The notes beneath the pieces are model-generated. The model did not search any database. It was not told the DNA's origin and worked only from the letters and a program-made list of their open reading frames with translations. Made by a program: the position numbers and the translations under genes. Shown piece after piece: positions 15,396-23,599 of a stretch of DNA of 64,000 bases. The first letter of the stretch is position 1. Every line of letters begins with the position of its first letter. This DNA comes from an uncultured Phocaeicola sp. (lineage in GTDB: Bacteria; Bacteroidota; Bacteroidia; Bacteroidales; Bacteroidaceae): assembly GCA_944320855.1 (NCBI GenBank), contig CALUJF010000005.1, positions 36,489 to 100,488 on the forward strand. The letters are read 5' to 3'.

Positions 15396-18357
15396 GGTTA
15401 AGATTAAGCCGGTTGTGAATGTGGTTTTGCATTCTGATACTGAGTTGCTTGACGAGGTGGTTGTAACAGCTTATGGTACTTCTACAAAAGGTTCGTTTAC
15501 TGGTTCTGCTGCAGTGATGAAAGCAGACAAAATAGAGAAGCGTTTGGTTTCAAACGTATCAAATGCCTTGGCGGGTTCTGTTGCCGGTGTTCAGATATTA
15601 AGTGATAACGGCCAGCCGGGTGAATCTGCAAAAGTAAGAATCCGTGGTGTAGGTTCTATCAATGCCGGTACAGATCCGTTGTACGTTGTGGATGGTGTTC
15701 CTTATGATGGAGACCTTTCTTCTATCAGTTCAAGTGATATTGAAAGCATGACTGTGTTGAAGGATGCTGCTTCTACAGCACTTTATGGTGCGCGTGGTGC
15801 TAACGGTATTATTATGATTACTACAAAGAAAGGTAAAAGTGGAAAAGCGAGAGTAAACTTTGATGCTAAATGGGGTGTAAACTCACGTGCCATAAAGAAT
15901 TATGACGTATTGACAAGTCCTAAGAACTATCTTGAAACTGCGTATCAGGCTATTTATAATGGTGGCGTAAACCAACTGGAAATGACTCCAGAGCAGGCTC
16001 ATGTATATGCAAACAATACTTTAGTTGGAAACTCTGAAGGTGGTTTGGGATACAATATTTACACGGTTCCAACCGGACAGACCCTGATTGGTAGTAACGG
16101 ACTTCTGAACCCAAATGCTACTTTGGGATATAGTGATGATGATTATTACTATACACCAGATAACTGGGCTGATGAAACTTTCTCAAACAAACTTCGCCAG
16201 GAATATAATCTGAATATATCAGGAGGTAACGAAAAGTCTACTTTTTATATGGCTTTCGGCTATTTGGATGATAAAGGTGTTATCGAAAATTCAGGATTTA
16301 CCCGTATAAACGGAAGGTTGAAAGCTGATTATGAAGTGACTGAATGGTTGAAAGTTGGCGGTAATGTAAGTTTCGCTAATTCCAAAAGTATGTATCCGGG
16401 AGAACAGACAAACTCGTCATCATCCGGTAATGCATTCTTTATAGCTAACAACATGGCTCCGGTTTACCCTATGTACGTGCGCGACACGGAGGGAAACATC
16501 ATGACAAACAACGGAAGATTAGTGTATGATTATGGTGACGGAAAAAGTACAAAGATGAAGCGCTCATTCATGTCTATTGCAAACCCTGCAGGCGACTTGA
16601 TTTACAATAAGACTGAATATTTACGTGATGCAATCAATTCCAACTGGTTTGCTGAAATTACTCCTATAAAGGGGCTTACTATTAGTGCACGTTTTGGTAT
16701 GAACATAGACAATACCAGATACAATGATTTGGGAAATGCTTTCATGGGACAGTCGGCAGAATACGGAGGTAATGCAGAACAGGCTGCTTTGCGTACTTTT
16801 GGTTTCGACCAGCAGTATGTAGCTAATTACCAGTTCGCTTACAATGAAGTAAATCATTTTGATATTACTGCCGGTTATGATGGTTATACTTATCAGTATA
16901 CTGAACTTGGAGCAAACGGACAGTCCCTGTATGACCCTAACAGTTATTATATAAGCAATGTTATTGACAATATTATTGCATCTGGTAAAAAAGATGTATA
17001 TTCTACAGAAGGTATATTCGCACGTGTGAACTATTCATACAATGATACTTATTTCGGTAATGTTTCATACCGTCGTGATGCATCTTCACGCTTCGCTCCG
17101 GGTAACAGATGGGGTAACTTCTGGGCTGCAAGTGCCGCTTGGATGATTAGTAATGAAGAGTTCATGAAAGATGTTGAGTGGGTTAATATGTTAAAACTGA
17201 AAGCTTCATTCGGACAGCAGGGAAATGATGATATCCTTTATCCAGGAGGTGCATATGAGGGCTATAATAGAAGCTATAAAAATTTGTATCCATGGTTGGA
17301 TATCTATAAGCTTAGTGGTGCCGATGGAGTATTCTCTGACGGAACATTGGCATATAAAGGTAATCCGGATTTGACTTGGGAAACTTCTACTTCTTACAAC
17401 GTAGGTGTGGATTTTGCTTTTTTCAGTAATTCCCTGAACGGTACGATTGAATATTTTGGACGTCGTTCCGGTAATATGCTGTATAACAAACCTACTGCAG
17501 CGACGCTTGGATATTCAAGCATTCCGATGAACGTTGGCAGTATGACTAACTCCGGTGTAGAAATAGACCTTACTTATGATATATTCAATAACAAAACCCT
17601 GAAATGGGATGTGAATTTGAATGCAACTTTCATCAAAAACAGAATTAACGAATTGCACCCGGATTTGAAAGGCGTGCTAATAGATGGAGATCGTATATTT
17701 GAAGAAGGTGAATCAATGTATCGTATGTATCTTGTGAAATATGCAGGGGTAAATCCGGAAAATGGTGAAGCTTTGTATTGGGCAAAAGATAAAGACGGAA
17801 AAGAATATAAGACAGCGGAATATTCGGATGCTGAATCTTCAAACAAGGTAGCAACTCAGGATTTGTTGCCTACTGTTTATGGAGGTTTCGGAACAAGTGT
17901 TGAGTTCTGGGGATTTGATGCTTCAGTACAGCTGTCATATCAGCTTGGTGGTAAAATATACGATACTGGTTACAGAAGAATGATGCACGGAGGTGCTTCC
18001 TCGTTCGCAGGTCAGAACTGGCATAAAGACATTTATAACGCATGGACACCGGAAAATACTAATACTGATGTTCCTCGTATGAATGCTCAGGACAAATATA
18101 CTAATAGTACTTCTGACCGTTGGTTGACAAGTTCAAACTATCTGAGCTTGAATAATATTACTATTGGTTACACATTGCCTTCTGATATTGTAAGAAAGAT
18201 AGCAATAGAAAGACTGCGTGTTTACTTTACAGCTGACAATGTGGGTATAATCTCTGCAAGAAAAGGTCTTGACCCACGCCAGAGCTATACTTCTGCTACA
18301 ACGGCTATTTATACCCCTATCCGCACAATCTCGGGAGGTATTAGTTTAACATTCTAA
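15346..18357 (+). CDS. SusC-like transporter, 5'-truncated silent copy of the switch
   Basis: The open frame gives 1003 residues of a SusC/RagA porin that begin abruptly in the regulatory domain (SSAGTLVVSF), without promoter, signal peptide or the first 67 residues of the family. An ATG at 15382 could be read, but the product could not be exported. TonB-box region LLDEVVVTAYG, plug and a complete barrel ending GGISLTF are intact, with no inactivating mutation. This fits a stored, switchable copy and not a decaying pseudogene. Inversion of 13472-15395 would fuse it in frame to the signal peptide now on the minus-strand SusC. It heads an operon with a SusD and a lipoprotein. Confidence 0.9.
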   Translation, partial: SSAGTLVVSFIGMKTQEVKIKPVVNVVLHSDTELLDEVVVTAYGTSTKGSFTGSAAVMKADKIEKRLVSNVSNALAGSVAGVQILSDNGQPGESAKVRIRGVGSINAGTDPLYVVDGVPYDGDLSSISSSDIESMTVLKDAASTALYGARGANGIIMITTKKGKSGKARVNFDAKWGVNSRAIKNYDVLTSPKNYLETAYQAIYNGGVNQLEMTPEQAHVYANNTLVGNSEGGLGYNIYTVPTGQTLIGSNGLLNPNATLGYSDDDYYYTPDNWADETFSNKLRQEYNLNISGGNEKSTFYMAFGYLDDKGVIENSGFTRINGRLKADYEVTEWLKVGGNVSFANSKSMYPGEQTNSSSSGNAFFIANNMAPVYPMYVRDTEGNIMTNNGRLVYDYGDGKSTKMKRSFMSIANPAGDLIYNKTEYLRDAINSNWFAEITPIKGLTISARFGMNIDNTRYNDLGNAFMGQSAEYGGNAEQAALRTFGFDQQYVANYQFAYNEVNHFDITAGYDGYTYQYTELGANGQSLYDPNSYYISNVIDNIIASGKKDVYSTEGIFARVNYSYNDTYFGNVSYRRDASSRFAPGNRWGNFWAASAAWMISNEEFMKDVEWVNMLKLKASFGQQGNDDILYPGGAYEGYNRSYKNLYPWLDIYKLSGADGVFSDGTLAYKGNPDLTWETSTSYNVGVDFAFFSNSLNGTIEYFGRRSGNMLYNKPTAATLGYSSIPMNVGSMTNSGVEIDLTYDIFNNKTLKWDVNLNATFIKNRINELHPDLKGVLIDGDRIFEEGESMYRMYLVKYAGVNPENGEALYWAKDKDGKEYKTAEYSDAESSNKVATQDLLPTVYGGFGTSVEFWGFDASVQLSYQLGGKIYDTGYRRMMHGGASSFAGQNWHKDIYNAWTPENTNTDVPRMNAQDKYTNSTSDRWLTSSNYLSLNNITIGYTLPSDIVRKIAIERLRVYFTADNVGIISARKGLDPRQSYTSATTAIYTPIRTISGGISLTF

Positions 18358-18371
18358 ATTCAGAAAACAAT

Positions 18372-19973
18372 ATGAACGTAAAATATAAATTTTTATCATT
18401 ATTCTTGGCTTCTGCAGCTTTTGTAGGCTGTCAGGATATGGATTTGCTGCCGGAAGGAGAATTTGTTACTGACAAGCAAAAAGAGGATGTGGCAACACAG
18501 AATCCGGAAAGAGCACAAGACAAAGTAAATGCTATATTTGCTGCATTTAATCAATATATGCCAAACGCATCGGCACTTGGTGCTGAAAGACATAACGATA
18601 TCGGCTATCCAACATTAATGTTGGCTATGAGCTCAAACGGTCATGATGAAATCAGCGATAACAATGGTTATAACTGGACAGGATATGACTTGACTTTCGA
18701 AGACCGTCAGTTCTCTATGAATGAATGTATAATGGTATGGAATAATCTGTATTCTATAGTATTTGCGGCCAATAAGGTGGTAGCGGCAATCGACGAAAAG
18801 ACAGAGGATTCGGAAGAACAATTCTTTCTCGCTCAGGGTCATGGCGCACGCGGATTTGCATATTGGGTTCTGGCACAGTTGTATCAGTTTACATATGTCG
18901 ATTCAAAAGAGTTGCCTTGCGTACCTGTCATAACAGACTTGAATGCAGAAGATGCTGTGACTAATGGATGTCCACGCTCGAAAGTAAAGGATGTTTATGT
19001 ACAGATAGAAAAAGACTTGAATAAAGCTATTGATTTGCTGACGAAGTCAAAATATAAGAGAGGTGATAAAAGATACATCAGTCTGAGTACAGCATATGGT
19101 CTTAGAGCAAGAATGTATCAGACAATGGCTGAATGGTCTAAGGCATTGGCAGATGCTAAAAAGGCTATTGAAATTGCTGAGGATGATGAAAAATTATCTA
19201 TCTTGAGCATTACTAAAGCCGGTAAACCTGGATTCAACTCATCGAAGGAAACCAATTGGATGTGGGGTATATTGGTTAAGGAAAAAGACGGTGTAGTAAC
19301 TTCAGGTATCTGTAACTGGCCTTCACACTTTGGTTCGCTGAGCTATGGTTATGCTAATTTCTCAGGAGGTTTCCAGATTAGCAAGAAACTGTATAAGGAA
19401 ATTAAGTCTGAGGATGTCCGTAAAGGCTGGTGGCTTGACTCAGAAGGTAAATCTATAGAAGGTTATTTGGATGAAGCACAGATTGCATTTGTTGAAGAAA
19501 ATCAGTATAAGCCTCTTACTCAGGTGAAGTTTGCTCCATATAATGGTGTAACCGGTACTTCTATCAATGCAAGCGATATTCCTTTGATGAGATTAGAGGA
19601 GATGTATCTTATTAAAGCTGAAGCTGAAGCAAATGGTGCGGGTGGTAGCGCTAAGGAAACTCTTGAAGGTTTTATTAAAAACTACAGGAATGAAGATTAC
19701 ACAGCTCCGGCAGATATCTTAAATGAGATTTATCTCCAAAGACGTATTGAGTTCTGGGGTGAAGGATTGGCGTGGTTCGATATTATGCGCCTTAAGACTG
19801 GCGTTGACCGCAGAGGTTGCGGATATCCGAATGCTTCAAGTGTATTCAAAATTGAACCTACAGACAACATCCTGTTGTGGAGAATACCGGAAGTTGAAAT
19901 TCAGGCAAACAAGGCTTTAACTCCGGATGACAGCCCTGCTGTTACATTGCCAAAACCGGTAGCTGATATTTAA
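18372..19973 (+). CDS. SusD-like surface lipoprotein of the silent operon
   Basis: A 533-residue SusD/RagB family protein. The signal peptide ends in AAFVGC with the lipidated cysteine at residue 20. The body shows the usual helical repeats (ARGFAYWVLAQLYQFTYV) and the C-terminal motif IYLQRRIEFWGEGLAWFDIMRLK. It begins 14 bases after the SusC stop and would be transcribed only when the switch gives that SusC a promoter. It is clearly different from the SusD at 9210, so the two operons probably take up different ligands. Ligand unknown. Confidence 0.92.
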   Translation: MNVKYKFLSLFLASAAFVGCQDMDLLPEGEFVTDKQKEDVATQNPERAQDKVNAIFAAFNQYMPNASALGAERHNDIGYPTLMLAMSSNGHDEISDNNGYNWTGYDLTFEDRQFSMNECIMVWNNLYSIVFAANKVVAAIDEKTEDSEEQFFLAQGHGARGFAYWVLAQLYQFTYVDSKELPCVPVITDLNAEDAVTNGCPRSKVKDVYVQIEKDLNKAIDLLTKSKYKRGDKRYISLSTAYGLRARMYQTMAEWSKALADAKKAIEIAEDDEKLSILSITKAGKPGFNSSKETNWMWGILVKEKDGVVTSGICNWPSHFGSLSYGYANFSGGFQISKKLYKEIKSEDVRKGWWLDSEGKSIEGYLDEAQIAFVEENQYKPLTQVKFAPYNGVTGTSINASDIPLMRLEEMYLIKAEAEANGAGGSAKETLEGFIKNYRNEDYTAPADILNEIYLQRRIEFWGEGLAWFDIMRLKTGVDRRGCGYPNASSVFKIEPTDNILLWRIPEVEIQANKALTPDDSPAVTLPKPVADI

Positions 19974-19998
19974 TAAATAACTTTTAAATGGTAAGAAA

Positions 19999-21060
19999 AT
20001 GAAACTTGATAAACTTTATATAGGACTTTTATTCACTTCTGCATCCTTTATGGTAGGATGCAGTGAATATGAAGACACTGAAACTACAAGTCCACAAGCA
20101 GATGCTAATGCTATAGGAGCCAACTTTGCTAAAGAAACGCAAACTATAAAAGTGGCTCCTGATACAAAGACGTTCGATATTACAATGAACAGAGTTAATC
20201 CTACAGGTGAGAAAGTTATTAATGTAAAAAATGTCAGAATAGACAATAACTTTTGCAATCCTGCTACTCAATTTAAATTTGAGGACGGTAAGATGAGTGC
20301 GAAGAATGTTGTAAATTATGATATTTCTAAATGTACATTCCAAAAGCCTGATACTCTTGTTATGAAGATAGATGCAGATACTAAAGATCATATTTATGGC
20401 GATGGTTATCTACAGACTACAATTTCTTTTGTTGTGGATTATACTTGGAAAGACTCTATTAAAACAACTGCTGTAGATAAATATATATCTTCTGATGGAG
20501 CTGCTTTTCCGGTTACAGTACAGGTAGCTACGGATTATGATAAGGATAATGATAAATCGACAACCCTTGTCAGACTTCCTGACTACTTTAAGAATGCCGG
20601 TAAAACTACTACTGAGGGAGCTGCGCATATTCAGTTTGTGGTAGATAAAGAAGATAGAAAAAGTCCGAAACTGATTTGGGAACTGAGTGGTGATGACAAG
20701 GATTTTGGTGAGCTACAATTCAATAAAGATGAAATAGAAACCGGAATGTCGTATATCGTTGAAGGAGAAGGCGATAAAAAAGACAAGACATATGATGTTT
20801 ATATGAAAGGATTGTCTATATCAGTAGTAACAAGTACAGCATCTACTACTTCAGAAGATACTGATGAAGACGAAGAAACTGTAGATGTAACTTATAAACT
20901 GGAATATGAGTTGTTTTATAAAGATGATAAAGGTAAAACTTATCCAATATCTCCTGTTTCAGAAACAGATGTTCGTGAAGAAAATACGCCTGCAAAACAT
21001 ACATCTGAGTTTACAATAAAATTCCCTAAAGAGAAAGATACTCCTGCGACAACAGAATAA
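19999..21060 (+). CDS. Surface lipoprotein of the silent SusC/SusD operon
   Basis: A 353-residue lipoprotein with signal peptide and lipobox FMVGC (cysteine 21). The mature part looks beta-rich with an Asp/Glu/Thr-rich stretch (TSEDTDEDEETVDV, about 291-304). It starts 25 bases after the SusD, in the position usually held by accessory surface binding proteins (SusE/SusF-like or other). No catalytic motif is seen, so it is most likely a ligand-binding partner of the transporter. I do not recognise the family with confidence. Confidence 0.75.
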   Translation: MKLDKLYIGLLFTSASFMVGCSEYEDTETTSPQADANAIGANFAKETQTIKVAPDTKTFDITMNRVNPTGEKVINVKNVRIDNNFCNPATQFKFEDGKMSAKNVVNYDISKCTFQKPDTLVMKIDADTKDHIYGDGYLQTTISFVVDYTWKDSIKTTAVDKYISSDGAAFPVTVQVATDYDKDNDKSTTLVRLPDYFKNAGKTTTEGAAHIQFVVDKEDRKSPKLIWELSGDDKDFGELQFNKDEIETGMSYIVEGEGDKKDKTYDVYMKGLSISVVTSTASTTSEDTDEDEETVDVTYKLEYELFYKDDKGKTYPISPVSETDVREENTPAKHTSEFTIKFPKEKDTPATTE

Positions 21061-21082
21061 ATAAGTTTCTTATAAATCAAGG

Positions 21083-21135
21083 CAGAGTCATATTCTACTA
21101 TTATATATAGTGAACGTGGCTCTGTTTTTATTTTT
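21083..21135 (+). terminator. Intrinsic terminator after the silent operon
   Basis: CAGAGTCA (21083-21090) pairs with TGGCTCTG (21117-21124) with one G-U pair, followed directly by a T-rich run. It closes the SusC-SusD-lipoprotein operon. Confidence 0.75.
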
Positions 21136-21144
21136 GCAAATCCT

Positions 21145-21232
21145 TTTAAATGCTATTTAAACACCATTTAAACACTATTTAATCATCATCTAATGAATGT
21201 CCGGTGAACGTGAAATGAACGCCGTATGAACA
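21145..21232. repeat. 88-bp array of eight 11-bp units, array A
   Basis: The units are TTTAAATGCTA / TTTAAACACCA / TTTAAACACTA / TTTAATCATCA / TCTAATGAATG / TCCGGTGAACG / TGAAATGAACG / CCGTATGAACA. The first four share TTTAA and the last three share TGAAC. It lies just beyond the operon terminator in a 665-bp gene-free region. Between arrays A and B (21233-21420) I see no gene or clear signal. Confidence 0.7.
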
Positions 21233-21420
21233 TAGAATAACAACATGTTTTATGAAGAGAGAATTTCAAAAGCAATACACTTACGTGTATAAAGGGGGAA
21301 AAACACGTGTAATTTCACTTTCACATCTTTCACAGGCTCATATAATCTGCTTTGGGCTTGCTTGTTGTTTTATTTAAAAACTGTTTGTATGTAGTTTTAA
21401 AATGCTTAAAGTCCGTTGTT

Positions 21421-21508
21421 GTTTGACAGCTGTCGGACGAATGTTTGACACGTGTCGGTCATATGTTTGACAGCTGTCGTCCACATGTCTGACAGCTGTC
21501 AAACGATA
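21421..21508. repeat. 88-bp array of four 22-bp palindromic units, array B
   Basis: Four contiguous 22-bp units start at 21421, 21443, 21465 and 21487. Each begins GTYTGACA followed by a palindromic centre (GACAGCTGTC or GACACGTGTC) and a variable 8-9 bases. Split in half they form eight 11-mers, most starting with GT. Layout and core (TGACA-nn-TGTC) match the array inside the invertible segment at 15219-15306. Confidence 0.9.
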
Positions 21509-21515
21509 GAAAATT

Positions 21516-21603
21516 GTGCCTGTTTCGTTCCTTTTAAGTATTCATTTTGTGTTCATTATCCGTTCATTGAATGTTATTTGTGTATTTAATGATATTAGTT
21601 ACT
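21516..21603. repeat. Degenerate 11-bp-period array C
   Basis: In one register the 11-mers GTATTCATTTT (21538), GTGTTCATTAT (21549), CCGTTCATTGA (21560), ATGTTATTTGT (21571) and GTATTTAATGA (21582) follow each other, with weaker units on both sides. It is separated from array B by 7 bases. The promoter of the gene at 21726 should lie between here and the ATG, but only a partial match (TAATCTTG near 21679) is seen. Confidence 0.6.
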
Positions 21604-21725
21604 TTCTTTAATAGAAGAAAAACGTCAAATGTTGTCTTTTCTTTTTTTAAAACTCTTGTTTGGTATTTATAAAATGTGTAATCTTGTACAGATTTAGTCA
21701 CATATATAATTAAAGGAATAAACAT

Positions 21726-23189
21726 ATGGTATATAAGAAAGGACAAAACCAGAAGAAAATGACTCCACGTGAGTATATACGCTACAAGGTTCGTAGTTTG
21801 CCAATAGGAGATTGTTATATGTCGAACGATTGGAAAGATGTGGGTGAGGCTATGATAATGGTGACAAGAATTCATCCACAGGGTACATATACCTTGGGCT
21901 TTTATGTTGTAGATACATATTGTTTGGGAGTAAAGGATAGTTTCTTTCATTTCAGTATTGATAAATTTAAGTATGAGGAAATATTGAATGATATAAAGTC
22001 GCGAATGATGAAAGTGTCATATGAAGAGGTGCATAACTTGGTATATGGTGCTGTTGCTTTTGCTGAAGAAGGAGGAATACAACCGAATGAGTCTTTCAAA
22101 CTTACGCAATATATATTGGAGGAAGATACGGATGAAGTACCTCTGATTGAGTATGATTTCGGTAGGGATGGAAAGCATTTTCTATGTGCTAACGACCGTA
22201 TCGAGTTGTCGAAATATACTCCGGTGCTAAAGAAGACTGTAGGGGATGACTTCTTCTATCTTTTGCCGGGTATGAAAGAAGCAAAGCCTGGAAGTGAATA
22301 CATGGATTTGTCTTTTGTGGATAATATGATGTCTGCTTTGGAGAAAATGAAGAAATGTTCTGAATTGCCTGAAGAGGCTTATAGTTTTGTTCATCCTGAA
22401 TATCCGGCAGAATTGAATGTGAAGCATAAATGGCTGGCTGAAATGTTGTATAGTCCGGAAAAGAGTGTTTATCTTACGGACGATGACTTGAGTAGAATAT
22501 TGGCATTGCCGCATGATGAGCTTCGTGATGATTTGGAGAATATTGTGTTGTATGAGACCGGACAGACTTATAGTGGCATTAGTGAGGAACGATGGAATGG
22601 AGAATATAAATCTGTGATACTGCATTGCATGCTGTTGTTGGGTGAGTTGGGTGATGAGGCTTCGCTTCCTACTGTTTTGCTTACTTTATGTCAGAATGCA
22701 GATTATTATGATTATCATTTCGGTGACTCCTTGTGTGATGTGTATGTTCCAACCCTTTATATGATTGGCAAGAATCGTCTGGATGATTTTATGGCGTACA
22801 TGAAAATGCCGGGACTATATCCTTATGCAAGAATCAGAGTTACTGGAACGGTTGCCATGATTGCATTGAAAGAACCGGAACGTCGGGATGAAGTTATAGA
22901 ATGGTTCCGCGAATTGCTTATGTTCTATGATGGCAGACTGGAGAAATGTGAATGCTGTGACGGGACGCTTATAGGTATGATGACAGGTGATTTGATGAAT
23001 CTGAAAGCAGTAGAACTTTTGCCTGAACTTAAAAAACTATACGATACAGGATTGGTAGATGAAATGTGTTGCGGAAGCTTTAAAGCGGTTGTTAAAGAAA
23101 TAAAAGGTGATAAAGAGCCTTTGTGGCATGAATATAGTTTTGATATCCATGAAAGGTATCGAAAGTTAAAAAGATTATTGAAAGATTAG
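21726..23189 (+). CDS. Hypothetical protein with DUF1186-like C-terminal part
   Basis: A 487-residue soluble protein without signal peptide or membrane segment. The first about 190 residues form an unrecognised alpha/beta part (a YFFHFS-like core and EDTDEVPLIEYDFG). From about residue 230 it becomes helical, with VYLTDDDLSRILALPHDELRDDLE and further HEAT-like helices, which resembles the DUF1186 family. A cysteine cluster CECCDG lies near residue 410. It stands alone between the array-rich region and a convergent DUF4250 gene, sharing a terminator. Function unknown. Confidence 0.7.
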   Translation: MVYKKGQNQKKMTPREYIRYKVRSLPIGDCYMSNDWKDVGEAMIMVTRIHPQGTYTLGFYVVDTYCLGVKDSFFHFSIDKFKYEEILNDIKSRMMKVSYEEVHNLVYGAVAFAEEGGIQPNESFKLTQYILEEDTDEVPLIEYDFGRDGKHFLCANDRIELSKYTPVLKKTVGDDFFYLLPGMKEAKPGSEYMDLSFVDNMMSALEKMKKCSELPEEAYSFVHPEYPAELNVKHKWLAEMLYSPEKSVYLTDDDLSRILALPHDELRDDLENIVLYETGQTYSGISEERWNGEYKSVILHCMLLLGELGDEASLPTVLLTLCQNADYYDYHFGDSLCDVYVPTLYMIGKNRLDDFMAYMKMPGLYPYARIRVTGTVAMIALKEPERRDEVIEWFRELLMFYDGRLEKCECCDGTLIGMMTGDLMNLKAVELLPELKKLYDTGLVDEMCCGSFKAVVKEIKGDKEPLWHEYSFDIHERYRKLKRLLKD

Positions 23190-23196
23190 TTTTTGC

Positions 23197-23246
23197 AGGT
23201 CTATAAGTTATAGTGATTATATAAAGCTATGGCTTATAGACCTTTT
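23197..23246. terminator. Bidirectional terminator between convergent genes
   Basis: AGGTCTATAAG (23197-23207) pairs perfectly with CTTATAGACCT (23233-23243), with T runs on both outer sides. It ends the 21726 gene on the plus strand and can end the DUF4250 gene on the minus strand. Confidence 0.75.
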
Positions 23247-23259
23247 GAGATGATGTGTA

Positions 23260-23436
23260 TCACCAGAACTTGTTCAGTTCTTCATTATATTCAAAACCGG
23301 CGTCTTTCAGACGTGATATTATTTCTTCCTTGTTAAGGTCTAAATCCTTGCAGAGCGAATCTAAAGAAGGGTAGAAGTCCCTTAATTTCATGTTGATGAG
23401 GCTGAATAGCATCATCGGGTCTTTTGGTAGTTCCAT
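23260..23436 (-). CDS. DUF4250 family small protein
   Basis: A 58-residue protein starting MELPKDPMMLFSLIN and ending YNEELNKFW. The MELPKDPMML start, the aspartate/leucine-rich middle and the NKFW end are characteristic of the DUF4250 family, which is widespread in Bacteroidales and Firmicutes. It is cytoplasmic, helical and of unknown function. A -7 box TAACTTTG is at 23475-23468 on the minus strand, about 32 bases before the ATG. It lies divergently from purB. Confidence 0.85.
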   Translation of the reverse strand: MELPKDPMMLFSLINMKLRDFYPSLDSLCKDLDLNKEEIISRLKDAGFEYNEELNKFW

Positions 23437-23550
23437 ATTCTTTATTTGTCTTTATTTTTTTCGGCTGCAAAGTTACGCTTTATTTCTGTAGTTTTGTGTA
23501 ATAATTACTAAACTTTTCATTTTTAGGGTGGTTAAGTCGGGAAAAAACAT

Positions 23551-23558
23551 TACTTTTG
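23551..23558 (+). promoter_or_regulatory. -7 promoter element of purB
   Basis: TACTTTTG matches TAnnTTTG and lies 41 bases before the purB ATG. The -33 TTTG is not clear. Confidence 0.5.
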
Positions 23559-23599
23559 CACAGTTTTAATGATCATTAATTTAGAAAAACTGAAAAACA

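Noticed and set aside
15382-18357. SusC at 15382 as a complete gene starting at its first ATG, or as a dead pseudogene
   Set aside because: The product would lack signal peptide and part of the regulatory domain, so it is not complete. The frame is open for 1003 codons and joins in frame to the other SusC through the repeat, so a stored copy fits better than decay.
21421-21508. CRISPR-like repeat array
   Set aside because: Units are contiguous 22-bp palindromes with only 8-9 variable bases, no spacers of normal length, and no cas genes nearby.
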